DNA of 64,000 nt from contig CAVTAR010000003.1 in assembly GCA_963732775.1 (NCBI GenBank), positions 248,001-312,000 on the forward strand. Direction: 5' to 3'. This DNA comes from CAVRQM01 sp963732775. Lineage in GTDB: Bacteria; Pseudomonadota; Alphaproteobacteria; Acetobacterales; Acetobacteraceae. The position numbers and the translations under genes were made by a program. The notes beneath the pieces were generated by a model, which was given only the letters and a program-made list of their open reading frames with translations, had not been told where the DNA came from and ran no database searches. Position 1 is the stretch's first letter. Every line of letters starts with the position of its first letter. Positions 27,488-36,020 of the stretch are shown here, piece by piece.

Positions 27488-28340
27488 TCAAGCGATCCGG
27501 AGCCGGCGCAGGAGCTTGGCCAGCACTACCTCGTAATCCTCCGGCTTGGAGAAGTCGGCGTATAGCTTGCCCTTCAGGAATTCGGGCAGCTCGCACGCCT
27601 CGTAGAGCAGGGGCAGCACGACGACCTCGCCGCTCGCGATCTCCCGGTTCATTGCCACCTCCAGCTCCTTCTTGACCCACGGCGCGCCGATGGACCTTCG
27701 CGACAAGACGACCGCAATATAGCGGCTCACCTTGATGCCCTCCTCGATCTTCGCGATGAGCGAGTCGCCGATGTCTATCTCCGCCTCGTCCAGCCACACG
27801 CGTTGGACGCCGCGCGCCATCAGATCGGCGCGGAGCTGGCGCACGAAGGGCTTGTCGACGCCTGTATGGCTGAGGAAGAGCCCATGGTACTTCTCATGCG
27901 CCGGGTCGGCCTTCCCCAACGCCAAGCCGTCGCGGACGAGCTGGTTGGCGGCGTCCTGTGACGTGGGCGGCGCCAAAAGCCATCCCGTCGCCGTTCCGAG
28001 AGCGACCTTGCCACCGAGGCTATACCCCTCCGGCGTCGCCGCGATCGATGTGAACCCGTCACCTGGATCGGCAAGGCATAAAGACCAGCCCGTGCGGGAC
28101 AATACCTCGAAGTAGCGGGCGAACGCACCGTCGGGATCGACGACGGCCAACCGCCGTCCCTTCTTCAGGAGGAGGTTCGAACGCTTCACGAGCCTCGTGA
28201 CCGCGGGCGCGGCGTAGCCGAGATGCGTCTCGCGATAGCCGAAGAAGTTCATCCGCTTCGGTTCGGATAGACACCAAATGACAGTGGCGCCGTCGGCGAT
28301 CGCCGCCTCCAGCTCCTTGCGGCGATCCTCGGCATCGAAG
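27488..28340 (-). pseudogene. TIR-domain protein, C-terminal part (gene split by IS21 element)
   Basis: Joined to 31019-31275 with one copy of the 8-bp duplication removed, this gives one open frame of exactly 369 residues. Residues 239-340 are a TIR domain: HGLFLSHTGVDKPF, VWLDEAEIDIGDSL, SRYIAVVLSRRSIG and WVKKELEVAM, where Glu311 is in the position of the NADase glutamate. Residues 1-230 are an unknown sensor-like region (residues 109-130 include the EPKRMNFFGY motif). TIR proteins in bacteria typically destroy NAD or make signalling nucleotides on infection. The nuclease gene at 31314 lies directly upstream. As it stands the C-terminal piece has no good start and the protein is presumably not made. 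Confidence 0.85.
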
Positions 28341-28525
28341 TGTTCAGCGACAATCAGGATGGTTTTTGCGTCAATCAGGATGGTGATGGCCGGTGCTGAC
28401 CGCAGGCGGGGCGTAGCCCTGCCGTAGGTCAGCGCCGGCGGGGTCGGTCCCGGCCCGGGACCCGCCTGCGGTGGCGTGAGGTTTGTGCCGGAGTGGCGCG
28501 GTTTCCTTCCCCAGGGGATCGCCTC

Positions 28526-30082
28526 GTGCCCGGCACGCACATCACCGACCAGCAAGCGAGATTGTACATGCACCACCGCAAGACCCAGACCCGGCAGCTC
28601 GCCGCGGCGCGTGCGGGCGTCGGCGCCAGCACCGGCGCCCGGCTCGACGCCGACCCCCGGCTTCCCTCCCAGCGCCAGGCGCCGCGCGGCCGGCGCCGCC
28701 CCGATCCCCTCGCGGCGATCTGGGACGCCGAGGTCGTGCCCATGCTGCAGTCCACTCCCGGGCTTCGCCCGGTCGCCCTGTTCGAGGAGATGCTCCGCCG
28801 CCACCCCGACTTGGCGTCGAGCGTGCGCCGCACGCTGGAGCGGCGCGTCCGCCACTGGCAGGCGCTGCACGGCCCCGAGCGCGACGTGATCTTCCGCCAG
28901 GAGCACCCGCCCGGACGGCAAGGCCTGTCCGACTTCACCGACGCCGCCGAACTTGGCGTGACCGTCTCGGGCGAGCCACTCGCGCACCGGCTCTACCACT
29001 TCCGCCTGGCCTTCTCCGGCTGGGAGCATGCCGAGGTCGTACTGGGCGGGGAGAGCTTCACCGCGCTGGCGGTCGGCCTGCAGAACGCGCTGTGGTCCCT
29101 CGGCGGCGCGCCGCGCGAGCATCGCAGCGACAGCCTGTCGGCGGCCTTCCGCAACTTGGAGGACGCGGCCGAGGCCGATCTGACCCAGCGTTACGAGGCG
29201 CTGTGCGCCCACTACGCCATGGCGCCCACGCGCAACAACCGCGGCGTCGCCCACGAGAACGGGATCATTGAGGCGTCGCACGGCCACCTCAAGGCCGCTC
29301 TGGAACAGGCGCTGCTGTTGCGTGGCACGCGCGACTTCGCCGACGTCGCCGCCTGGCGCTCCTTTGTCGACGAGGTGGTGGGCCGCGCCAACGCCCGGCG
29401 CCGCAAGGCGGTCGAGGTCGAGCGCACAGCCCTGCTCGCGTTGCCGGCGCGCCGAACGACCGACCACGACGAGGTGCTGGTCACCGTCACCCGCAGCGGC
29501 GGGTTCGTGCTCCGGCGCGTCTTCTACACCGTGCCGTCCCGCCTCGTCGGCCACCGCTTGCGCGTGCGCCTGTATGACGACCGGCTGGAGTGCGTGCTCG
29601 GCGGCACGCTGGTCGCCACGCTCGCGCGCGGACGATCCTACCAGGGCCGGCACCGACCGCATCGCAACGTGCACGTGGTGGACTACCGCCACGTGATCCA
29701 CGCCTTGCGGCGCAAGCCGGCGGCCTTGCTCCACCTGGTCTACCGGGACCAGCTGTTCCCGCGCGAGGCGTATCGTCGGACCTGGGAGCGGCTGGAGGCG
29801 GCCGAGTCGCCGCGAACCGCCTGCCGGGTGATGGTCGGCCTGCTGGCGCTCGCCCACGAACGGGCCTGCGAGGCCGAACTCGCCACCGAGTTGGACCGGT
29901 TGGCCGAGGCGAACGCCCTGCCAGACCTCGCCGCACTGCTGCGCCAGTTCGGCCCAGCCTGGGGCGGCATGGCCGACATCACCGTGGTTCTGCCGTCGCC
30001 CGCCATCTACGACGCCCTGATGGCGCCCGACGCGCCGGACGCCTCGCCGCGCAACGCGACGCCTGCGGGAGCGCAGCCATGA
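28526..30082 (+). CDS. istA: IS21-family transposase IstA
   Basis: A 518-residue transposase. The GTG at 28526 gives VPGTHITDQQARLYMHHRK, the usual IstA opening with a helix-turn-helix in the first 60 residues. The DDE catalytic core follows: Asp in GLSDFTDAAELGV, Asp in REHRSDSLSAAF and Glu in VAHENGIIEASHGHLK. Then comes a C-terminal Mu-type beta-barrel region (VLRRVFYTVPSRLVGHRL). It overlaps istB by ATGA, the standard coupled arrangement. Confidence 0.93.
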   Translation: MPGTHITDQQARLYMHHRKTQTRQLAAARAGVGASTGARLDADPRLPSQRQAPRGRRRPDPLAAIWDAEVVPMLQSTPGLRPVALFEEMLRRHPDLASSVRRTLERRVRHWQALHGPERDVIFRQEHPPGRQGLSDFTDAAELGVTVSGEPLAHRLYHFRLAFSGWEHAEVVLGGESFTALAVGLQNALWSLGGAPREHRSDSLSAAFRNLEDAAEADLTQRYEALCAHYAMAPTRNNRGVAHENGIIEASHGHLKAALEQALLLRGTRDFADVAAWRSFVDEVVGRANARRRKAVEVERTALLALPARRTTDHDEVLVTVTRSGGFVLRRVFYTVPSRLVGHRLRVRLYDDRLECVLGGTLVATLARGRSYQGRHRPHRNVHVVDYRHVIHALRRKPAALLHLVYRDQLFPREAYRRTWERLEAAESPRTACRVMVGLLALAHERACEAELATELDRLAEANALPDLAALLRQFGPAWGGMADITVVLPSPAIYDALMAPDAPDASPRNATPAGAQP

Positions 30083-30897
30083 GCCGGGTCGAGGTCGACA
30101 CCACCCGCCTGCCGCTCTTGCTGGGCGACCTGCGCCTGCCCGCCATCGGCCGGTTCTGGCCGGAGGTCGCCGAGCGCTCCGACCGCGAAGGCTGGCCCGC
30201 CGCGCGGTTCCTGGCGACCTTGGCCGAGATGGAGGTCACCGAACGCGCCCAGCGACGCGTCGAGCGCCACCTGGCCGACGCCCGCCTGCCGCCGGACAAG
30301 ACGCTCGACGGCTTCGATTTCGGCCACGTGCCGATGCTGAGCCGGGCACGCGTCAGCGCCTTGGCGTCTGGAGACGTCTGGCTAGACAAGGGCGACAACC
30401 TGCTGCTGTTCGGCCCGCCCGGGTCGGGCAAGACGCACATCTCGGCCGCGATCGGCCGCGCCCTGGTCGAGAACGGATACCGCGTGCTGTTCACCCGCAC
30501 CACCGACCTGGTCCAGCGCCTGCAGTCCGCCCGCCAGGACCTCGCCCTCGAGGCCGCCATCACCCGGCTCGACCGCTACGACCTGCTCATGCTCGACGAC
30601 CTCTCGTACGTCCGCAAGGACCAGGCCGAGACCTCCGTCCTGTTCGAGCTGATCAGCAAGCGATACGAGCGCCGCAGCATGCTGATCACGGCGAATCAGC
30701 CCTTTGCCGAGTGGAACAAGGTGTTTCCCGACCCGTCCATGACCATCGCCGCGGTCGACCGGCTCGTCCACCACTCGGTCGTCGTGGAGATGAACGTCGA
30801 GAGCTACCGCCAGAAGGCGGCAACAACCCGCAAGGGTCGCGGCGCGACAATCAGGGGCGACAATCAACGCAAGGACGGGGAGGAGGCGACACCGTAG
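30079..30897 (+). CDS. istB: IS21-family helper ATPase IstB
   Basis: A 272-residue AAA+ ATPase that selects the target and stimulates IstA. The N-terminal helical domain is followed by Walker A GPPGSGKTH, Walker B LLMLDDLSY, the sensor region SMLITANQPFAEW and the C-terminal ITAAVDRL-type helix (TIAAVDRLVHHSVVVEM). The ATG at 30079 lies in the istA stop (ATGA). The length is in the family's normal range. Confidence 0.94.
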   Translation: MSRVEVDTTRLPLLLGDLRLPAIGRFWPEVAERSDREGWPAARFLATLAEMEVTERAQRRVERHLADARLPPDKTLDGFDFGHVPMLSRARVSALASGDVWLDKGDNLLLFGPPGSGKTHISAAIGRALVENGYRVLFTRTTDLVQRLQSARQDLALEAAITRLDRYDLLMLDDLSYVRKDQAETSVLFELISKRYERRSMLITANQPFAEWNKVFPDPSMTIAAVDRLVHHSVVVEMNVESYRQKAATTRKGRGATIRGDNQRKDGEEATP

Positions 30898-31010
30898 CGG
30901 CCTGCCCACTTGCCACTTGCCAGCGACATTCTAGCGAGACAATCATCCCGACAAGCGCCGCCGTATCACCATCCAGATTGACGCGCCCAACTACCCTGAT
31001 TGTCGCGCCA

Positions 31011-31275
31011 TATCGAAGGCGGCATCGAGGTCGTAGGCCTCGTTCCGGCGCTTCAGGAGCCCCAGTTCGTTGGCCGCGTTCGAGAACTCGCCGGCCCCGC
31101 CGAACAGGAAATGCGAGTAGCTTTCCGGATTGATGATCATCGTGTCGTATTCGTAGAGCGCGAAAGCGGCCCGGTCCCGGTCCACACCGGCATGGCACAG
31201 TCCGAGGTTTTCGATCTCCACCCCGGCGATTGGATCGCCGGTGTAGGTCAGCCCGACCGTCAATACCCGTCTCAT
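31011..31275 (-). pseudogene. TIR-domain protein, N-terminal part (gene split by IS21 element)
   Basis: Starts at ATG 31273-31275 (MRRVLTVGLTYTGDPIAGVE) and runs 88 codons to AAFD, where the IS21 copy begins. Across the element the frame resumes with AEDRRKELEA at 28340, so the break is purely the insertion. As it stands this piece would be translated into the IS for a few codons (MARQSG) and stop. The start is 38 bp behind the nuclease gene stop (31314), so both belonged to one operon. Confidence 0.85.
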
Positions 31276-31313
31276 CGGGCGCTCACCTGCGGTCGTGCCA
31301 TTCGTCCCTCGTC

Positions 31314-31952
31314 CTAGCCCCGGCTGCCAGGAGTGTCCGGCGAACCGGTCGGCGCGCGCACCTCGATGACCTGGCCTAGACCACCGACCAGTGCGATCTC
31401 GATGCCCGCCGAGGCGCAGCGCGGCGCGAGCCTCTCCGCGAGGCGCAGGGTCGCCGGGGTCAGGGGCACCACAGCCACCTGCCGCCCTTGCGAGGGCGTC
31501 GCCATCAGCAGGCCGACGGTTTCGCACAGGCCCCTGTAGAGGCGGGAGACCTGGCCGGCGTGACGGGTGTTGATGATCCCGCCCTTGCACTCGGCTGAGA
31601 TGGTCCGGCCGCCCGCCTCGACGACGACGTCACCGAGGCCAGACTTGGGGTTGACCGTCATCGTCCGGCCCGCTTCGTCCCGGTAGATCCCGCCGTACGA
31701 GGTGCCGCCGATGCTGGAGACCTTCGCGAACCCGCGCCGCATCAGCCAGCCGGCGAAATCGAATTGCTTCCCATGCTCCCCATCGGGATGGATCCGGACA
31801 TGCAGCGCGCCCGCAGTGTGTAGGAGGTGCATCGCATAGGCCAGCATCACCGCCCCCTCGTAGAGATGGTGCTCGTGCGGACCATCCGACTTACCCGCCC
31901 TAGCGAAGGGCGGTGCCAACTCCGTCACCAGATCCTCGAACTCCACTCCCAT
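31314..31952 (-). CDS. PD-(D/E)XK nuclease-like protein upstream of the TIR gene
   Basis: A 212-residue protein with a compact nuclease signature: SGLGDVVVEAG (Asp108) and TISAECKGG (Glu121, Lys123), as in restriction-endonuclease-fold proteins. A helix with HAGQVSRLYRGLCE follows. The family is not one I can name. ATG 31950-31952 with GGGGG close upstream. It is the first gene of a two-gene minus-strand operon with the interrupted TIR gene and is divergent from the orphan pair at 32028. A nuclease fold can also serve as a nucleotide or DNA sensor, so effector and sensor roles remain open. Confidence 0.7.
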   Translation of the reverse strand: MGVEFEDLVTELAPPFARAGKSDGPHEHHLYEGAVMLAYAMHLLHTAGALHVRIHPDGEHGKQFDFAGWLMRRGFAKVSSIGGTSYGGIYRDEAGRTMTVNPKSGLGDVVVEAGGRTISAECKGGIINTRHAGQVSRLYRGLCETVGLLMATPSQGRQVAVVPLTPATLRLAERLAPRCASAGIEIALVGGLGQVIEVRAPTGSPDTPGSRG

Positions 31953-31977
31953 CCCCCGATCGATACGGCGCCGGCCG

Positions 31978-32006
31978 TTGACGAAGTCCTATAACCGTCC
32001 ATATAT
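31978..32006 (+). promoter_or_regulatory. Candidate sigma-70-type promoter for the gene pair at 32028
   Basis: TTGACG (31978-31983), a 17-bp spacer, then ATATAT (32001-32006), in the 75-bp gap between divergent genes. Position and spacing fit; the -10 match is only fair. Confidence 0.4.
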
Positions 32007-32027
32007 GCCCGGTCAAAGAGGCCCATC

Positions 32028-32582
32028 ATGTTCACCTACCTTCCCGGGAGGTTCGCCTCGCTCCACGCCTCCGACCTCGGTTGGCGAATCTGGGCGTTCC
32101 TCACACGTCCCGAAGAGATCGCCCGCCTCGAGACCGCATCGGGGCTCGGCAAACCCGCGGTCGAGGGCATCGAGGAGCAGTTGCTCGAGGAATTCCGCGG
32201 GGAGGTGCTGGCCGGCCGCGTGAAGCAGATGGTCGGGCACATGGTGCGGCAAATCCTGGAACAGCGGGGTTGGGTGCTCGACCAAGTCGACGTCAAGCTC
32301 CGATCGGTGCCCTTCACAAAAGCCGCTCGTTATCGGCGACCGGACTGGATCACCTTCCACGCCTTCCGCAACACCGGCGATCCACGCGACGTCGCCATCA
32401 CCGACCGGCGGCAGAACGCGCCGCTTCCTGCCGACACCCGCTGGACCTACTACGCGACCTTCTCCAGCCCGCTCAAGGCGGCCGTGGCCTTCGACATTCC
32501 GGATATCCGCCAGCTTCGTCAGCAAATCCACACGCACGGTTTCCAGCGCGTGCAGGTAAACCGCAAGCTTAAGCGCGCCTGA
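32028..32582 (+). CDS. Uncharacterised protein, first gene of an orphan pair
   Basis: A 184-residue soluble protein from ATG 32028 with AAAGAGG six bases upstream. The sequence begins MFTYLPGRFASLHASDLGWR and has a helical N-terminal half. A strand-rich segment (FTKAARYRRPDWITFHAFRN) and a basic C-terminal tail (QRVQVNRKLKRA) follow. No catalytic motif or family is recognised. It is followed after 7 bp by the next gene and is divergent from the nuclease/TIR operon, so it may belong functionally with either. Confidence 0.65.
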   Translation: MFTYLPGRFASLHASDLGWRIWAFLTRPEEIARLETASGLGKPAVEGIEEQLLEEFRGEVLAGRVKQMVGHMVRQILEQRGWVLDQVDVKLRSVPFTKAARYRRPDWITFHAFRNTGDPRDVAITDRRQNAPLPADTRWTYYATFSSPLKAAVAFDIPDIRQLRQQIHTHGFQRVQVNRKLKRA

Positions 32583-32589
32583 CGATCGA

Positions 32590-33078
32590 ATGCTGGTCGC
32601 CCGCGCGCAACTCCGATTCATTGCCGTGCTCGTCGCGCGCTTCGAGCGTGTCGAGAATTCGATGCGCCCGATCGCCGAACACCAATCCCGCTATATCGCC
32701 ATCATCGCGCTCCTGCGGTCGGTCGGGCATGTCTTCGAGAAGGCCGACTGCAACGACGCTGCTCGGCGCGAGTGGAGCAAGGCGCGATGGCGGGCCTGGA
32801 AGCAGACACCCATCTTCGCGGACTTTATCGAACCAGCGCGAAACGCCCTGTTGAAGGAGTTCCAGGGCGGCCTTCAGCTCCAGGGCGGCGCGTTCGGCAA
32901 CGTTGCAGCCGAAGCCGACCCGTCAATGCCTGACGGCGTTGCCAAGGTCGCCGCGTTTGACGCGGGCCAGTTCCACGACTTCATGGGCAGGCCCGTCCTG
33001 CCCATGATCCACTCAGCGCTTGCGTTCTGGGATCAATGCCTCCGGGAGGCGGAGGCGAAGTTCGAAGAAGGGAGTTGA
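32590..33078 (+). CDS. Uncharacterised helical protein, second gene of the pair
   Basis: A 162-residue, mostly helical protein from ATG 32590, seven bases after the previous stop. The N-terminal region (MLVARAQLRFIAVLVARFER) is amphipathic, not clearly a membrane segment. A Trp-rich stretch REWSKARWRAWKQTP is in the middle and a helix ending in AEAKFEEGS at the end. No family recognised. Tight spacing argues for cotranslation with the 32028 gene. Confidence 0.6.
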   Translation: MLVARAQLRFIAVLVARFERVENSMRPIAEHQSRYIAIIALLRSVGHVFEKADCNDAARREWSKARWRAWKQTPIFADFIEPARNALLKEFQGGLQLQGGAFGNVAAEADPSMPDGVAKVAAFDAGQFHDFMGRPVLPMIHSALAFWDQCLREAEAKFEEGS

Positions 33079-33747
33079 TCGGGACGTCATAGATAGGCCG
33101 GCGCGTTTGCGCGCCGTGTGATGTTCCGCGAAGGCGTTGCCGGATACCGCTGACCCGCCCGTCGGGAGCCGACCGCCTTCGTGCGCGAAGCATCCGAGGC
33201 CCGGCCGTCCTTCCGCGCTGCGCGTCCGCGGACACCAATCCTGTTGCGGTGCTCATGACGCGGAATTCGCGATCTTTGTGGCACCCACAAAGAGACTTGC
33301 CGCTACTACCGACACCTAGCCGAACGATACGACCCCGACCAACATGTTGATGAGCCAGATGTTCGTCGCGAACGCCGTTCCGACCAAGGCCGACGTGGCC
33401 GCGCCCGGCAGTATGTTGTAAATCATCCATCCTAGCCCGCCGGATGCCCGACCTCATCAGTCGCGCGTCGAATCGCGTTCACGCGGCATAGGGCGAGCCA
33501 TGCAAAACCAAAATTGAAGCACCACGAAGCAAGTGGTGTCGTCAGGCTTGTCGAAGTGGGGGGGCAGTCTCCCCAGAAGGGACACGTGGTCACGCACCGA
33601 GCGTGGTCGCCTCCCTAATCCCATGCCGCCGCCAGCGCCGCTAACACGACCGGGGCGTGTCCGTCGGCATGGCCAGCACGAGCTGTGGAGGACAAACGAT
33701 GAGATGGCGTACGCGGATCCATGTGCCGGGCTTGCAACTGACGAGCC
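33079..33747. other. Non-coding stretch before an IS-interrupted gene
   Basis: About 670 bp of shorter, mixed-frame sequence with lower coding character than its neighbours. I see only minor hairpins (for example caccac/gtggtg around 33519-33538). It may hold the promoter of the interrupted gene at 33748. Confidence 0.45.
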
Positions 33748-33795
33748 ATGAGCAGCTGGTGGCGTTCACCACGCCCTACGGGCAAAAGAAAGCTG
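33748..33795 (+). pseudogene. 5' end of a gene interrupted by IS256 copy 2
   Basis: ATG at 33748 opens MSSWWRSPRPTGKRKL, 16 codons ending exactly at the left end of the IS256 element. Removing the element and one copy of its 8-bp duplication joins this in frame to the open frame that continues at 35227 (MGIFRYGEWELP). The rebuilt protein would be about 221 residues. Confidence 0.6.
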
Positions 33796-35218
33796 GGTCG
33801 TGCCCCAGGGCGTGGTGTAGAAGCGGTGGGTAAGTCGCCCGCCGGAGCGACCGCCGCGAGTCTGGCGTAGGCGGGCGACTTATCCACGGCGGTGGTCACC
33901 GCAGCGACGCTGGGTAGGGTTGGGTTGTCGAGACACAACCTGAACCCGAGGACCACTGCGATGACCGATGACAAGATTGCCCTTCGCGAGCTGCTGGGGA
34001 AGCGCTCCGACGTGACTTTCCTGCGCGAGATGATCGGCTTTGCGGCCGAACGTCTAATGGCGCTGGAGACTGAGACGCTATGCGGCGCGGCGCCGGGCGA
34101 GCGTAGCCCGGGGCGAACCAACCAGCGCAACGGCTATCGCGACCGCGACTGGCAGACACGGGCTGGCACGGTTGAGTTGCGCATTCCCAAGCTGCGCCAC
34201 GGCAGCTATTTTCCAGGCTTCCTGGAGCCGCGGCGCATGGCCGAGAAGGCGCTGACGGCGGTGATCCAGGAAGCCTACATCCAGGGCATCTCCACCCGCT
34301 CCGTCGATGACCTGGTCAAGGCTCTCGGCATGGAAGGCATCAGCAAAAGCCAAGTGTCCCGCATGTGCGGCGAGATCGATGAGCGTGTGCACGCCTTCCT
34401 CGACCGGCCGATCGAAGGCGATTGGCCGTATGTCTGGTTGGATGCCACCTACGTTAAAGTCAGGCGTGACCACCAGATCGTCTCCGTAGCGGTGATCGTG
34501 GCGGTCGGCGTGAACACCGATGGCCGACGCGAAGTGCTGGGCATGACGACAGGCCACAGTGAGGCTGAGCCGTTCTGGGTCGAGTTCCTACGCAGCCTGG
34601 CGCGGCGCGGCCTGCGCGGCACAAAGCTGGTGATCTCCGACGCGCATGAGGGACTGAAGGCCGCCATCACCAAGATCCTCAGCGCGACCTGGCAGCGGTG
34701 CCGCGTGCACTTCATGCGCAACGCCATGGCCTACGCCGGCAAAACGCAGCGTCGTATCGTGTCAGCCTGGATCGGTACCGCGTTCGCCCAGGATGACGCT
34801 GCTGCTGCCCGCAAACAGTGGCGCGAGGTTGCCGACCAGATGCGCCCCCGCGTGCCGAAACTGGCAGCCCTGCTCGACAATGCCGAAGAGGACGTGCTGG
34901 CTTACATGGGCTTCCCCACCCAACATCGGGCCAAGATACACTCCACCAACCCAATCGAGCGACTGAACGGCGAGATCAAACGGCGAAGCGACGTCGTCGG
35001 CATCTTTCCCAATGAAGCCGCAGTCACCAGGCTGATCGGCGCAATCCTGCTGGAGCAGAACGATGAATGGGCCGTTCAGCGCGCCCGCTACATGACGCTG
35101 GAAACCATCGCCCCACTCAGCGATAGTCTCACCGTCAGCCTGCCAGCATTGGCAGCCTGATCGAGCAGCTAGCCCTGCTCAGCAAAGCCGTTCCTACACC
35201 ACGGCTTGGGACACGATC
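33796..35218 (+). mobile_element. IS256-family element, copy 2 (intact)
   Basis: 1423 bp with the same ends as copy 1. It is flanked by an 8-bp duplication with one difference (gaaagctg 33788-33795, aaaagctg 35219-35226). It carries an uninterrupted transposase and the same 13-bp hairpin in its left end. It is in the same orientation as copy 1; the two enclose 12 kb, but each has its own target duplication. Confidence 0.9.
33961..35160 (+). CDS. IS256-family (Mutator-type) transposase
   Basis: A 399-residue DDE transposase, full length for the family. Catalytic residues lie in WLDATYVKVRRDH (Asp), LVISDAHEGLKAAI (Asp) and NPIERLNGEIKRR (Glu). The conserved CRVHFMRNAMA block follows the second Asp. 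ATG 33961 is chosen over a longer open frame because it matches the family N-terminus (MTDDKIALRELL). It can presumably also act on the broken copy 1. Confidence 0.94.
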   Translation: MTDDKIALRELLGKRSDVTFLREMIGFAAERLMALETETLCGAAPGERSPGRTNQRNGYRDRDWQTRAGTVELRIPKLRHGSYFPGFLEPRRMAEKALTAVIQEAYIQGISTRSVDDLVKALGMEGISKSQVSRMCGEIDERVHAFLDRPIEGDWPYVWLDATYVKVRRDHQIVSVAVIVAVGVNTDGRREVLGMTTGHSEAEPFWVEFLRSLARRGLRGTKLVISDAHEGLKAAITKILSATWQRCRVHFMRNAMAYAGKTQRRIVSAWIGTAFAQDDAAAARKQWREVADQMRPRVPKLAALLDNAEEDVLAYMGFPTQHRAKIHSTNPIERLNGEIKRRSDVVGIFPNEAAVTRLIGAILLEQNDEWAVQRARYMTLETIAPLSDSLTVSLPALAA

Positions 35219-35844
35219 AAAAGCTGATGGGGATATTCCGATACGGCGAGTGGGAACTACCCGCCGAGACCATCCTGGGGATGGCTGGCATCCACAACCC
35301 CGTCGCTCGGTCGAGGTGCATCACGGATCTCGAACGGGAGGGCGTGGCGCATCCCGGGCTACCAGACCTGCTCCACATCCGCCCGCATGCGCTCTTCCGC
35401 GTGCTGGAGCGGCACGGGGGCAAGCGGCCGCCGATCATGGCGGTCTCCTCCACTCAGCGCTCGCTCCATGCGGACTGCACGACCGCGCGGTTCGACATGA
35501 TGATGGAGGATCTCCAGTTGATGGATGATGAGCCGACCACGCGCTACGAGACATTCATGGAATTCTGCCATGACGTGCTCGAGCGCCATCCGCAGGTCCG
35601 GACGGCCATATTCTTCTCCGCGATGGTGAGCGCCCAGCTGGAGTACTGGGATGACGAATGGATCGGCCAGCTGCCCCAGGCGATCGCCTACGCGGTCTCG
35701 CTGCATCCACCGTGGCGCAAGGCGGCCCTCAAATGGCTGATGCCCTACAGGGAGACTTGTGTGCCGGACTACATCCGTCGCAAGCCAAAGGTCAGGCGGA
35801 TGCTTCGGTTGTGCGGCAAGAAATGGCCGGACGTGCCGACATAG
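35219..35844 (+). pseudogene. 3' part of a gene interrupted by IS256 copy 2 (uncharacterised)
   Basis: The open frame resumes after the element as KLMGIFRYGEWELPAETILG. It runs about 205 codons through CITDLEREGVAHPGLPD, a central helical stretch (MMMEDLQLMDDEPTTRYETF) and a basic tail (YIRRKPKVRRMLRLCGKKW). No family is recognised. An internal start (ATG 35227) could still give a protein lacking only the first 16 residues, so it may not be fully dead. Confidence 0.55.
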
Positions 35845-36020
35845 CTATATCGTCCCTGAGGTGGAGGTGCGCACCGGCGACAACTCGCTCACGCCACTCG
35901 GGCGAAGCGGTGGCGGTAGGGGGCGAAGTGCAGATGCTTGTTGCTGGCACCACAACTGCCATTGAGCCGTTGGCAGCAGATTGACTAGAGCGTGGTGCAT
36001 AGCAGTCTGGGGCTAACGGG

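Larger units (their letters stand above)
28341..31010 (+). mobile_element. IS21-family element
   Basis: 2670 bp with the TG...CA termini of the family. The ends are related multi-part repeats: left gcgacaatcaggatgg and gtcaatcaggatggtg; right the complement of gcgacaatcagggtag and gtcaatctggatggtg. An 8-bp target duplication with one mismatch (catcgaag 28333-28340, tatcgaag 31011-31018) flanks it. It carries istA and istB, both open, so the element may still be active. It splits a TIR-domain gene. Confidence 0.88.

Noticed and set aside
20413..35218. IS256 compound transposon carrying the defence genes
   Set aside because: Each IS has its own target duplication, so they inserted independently.
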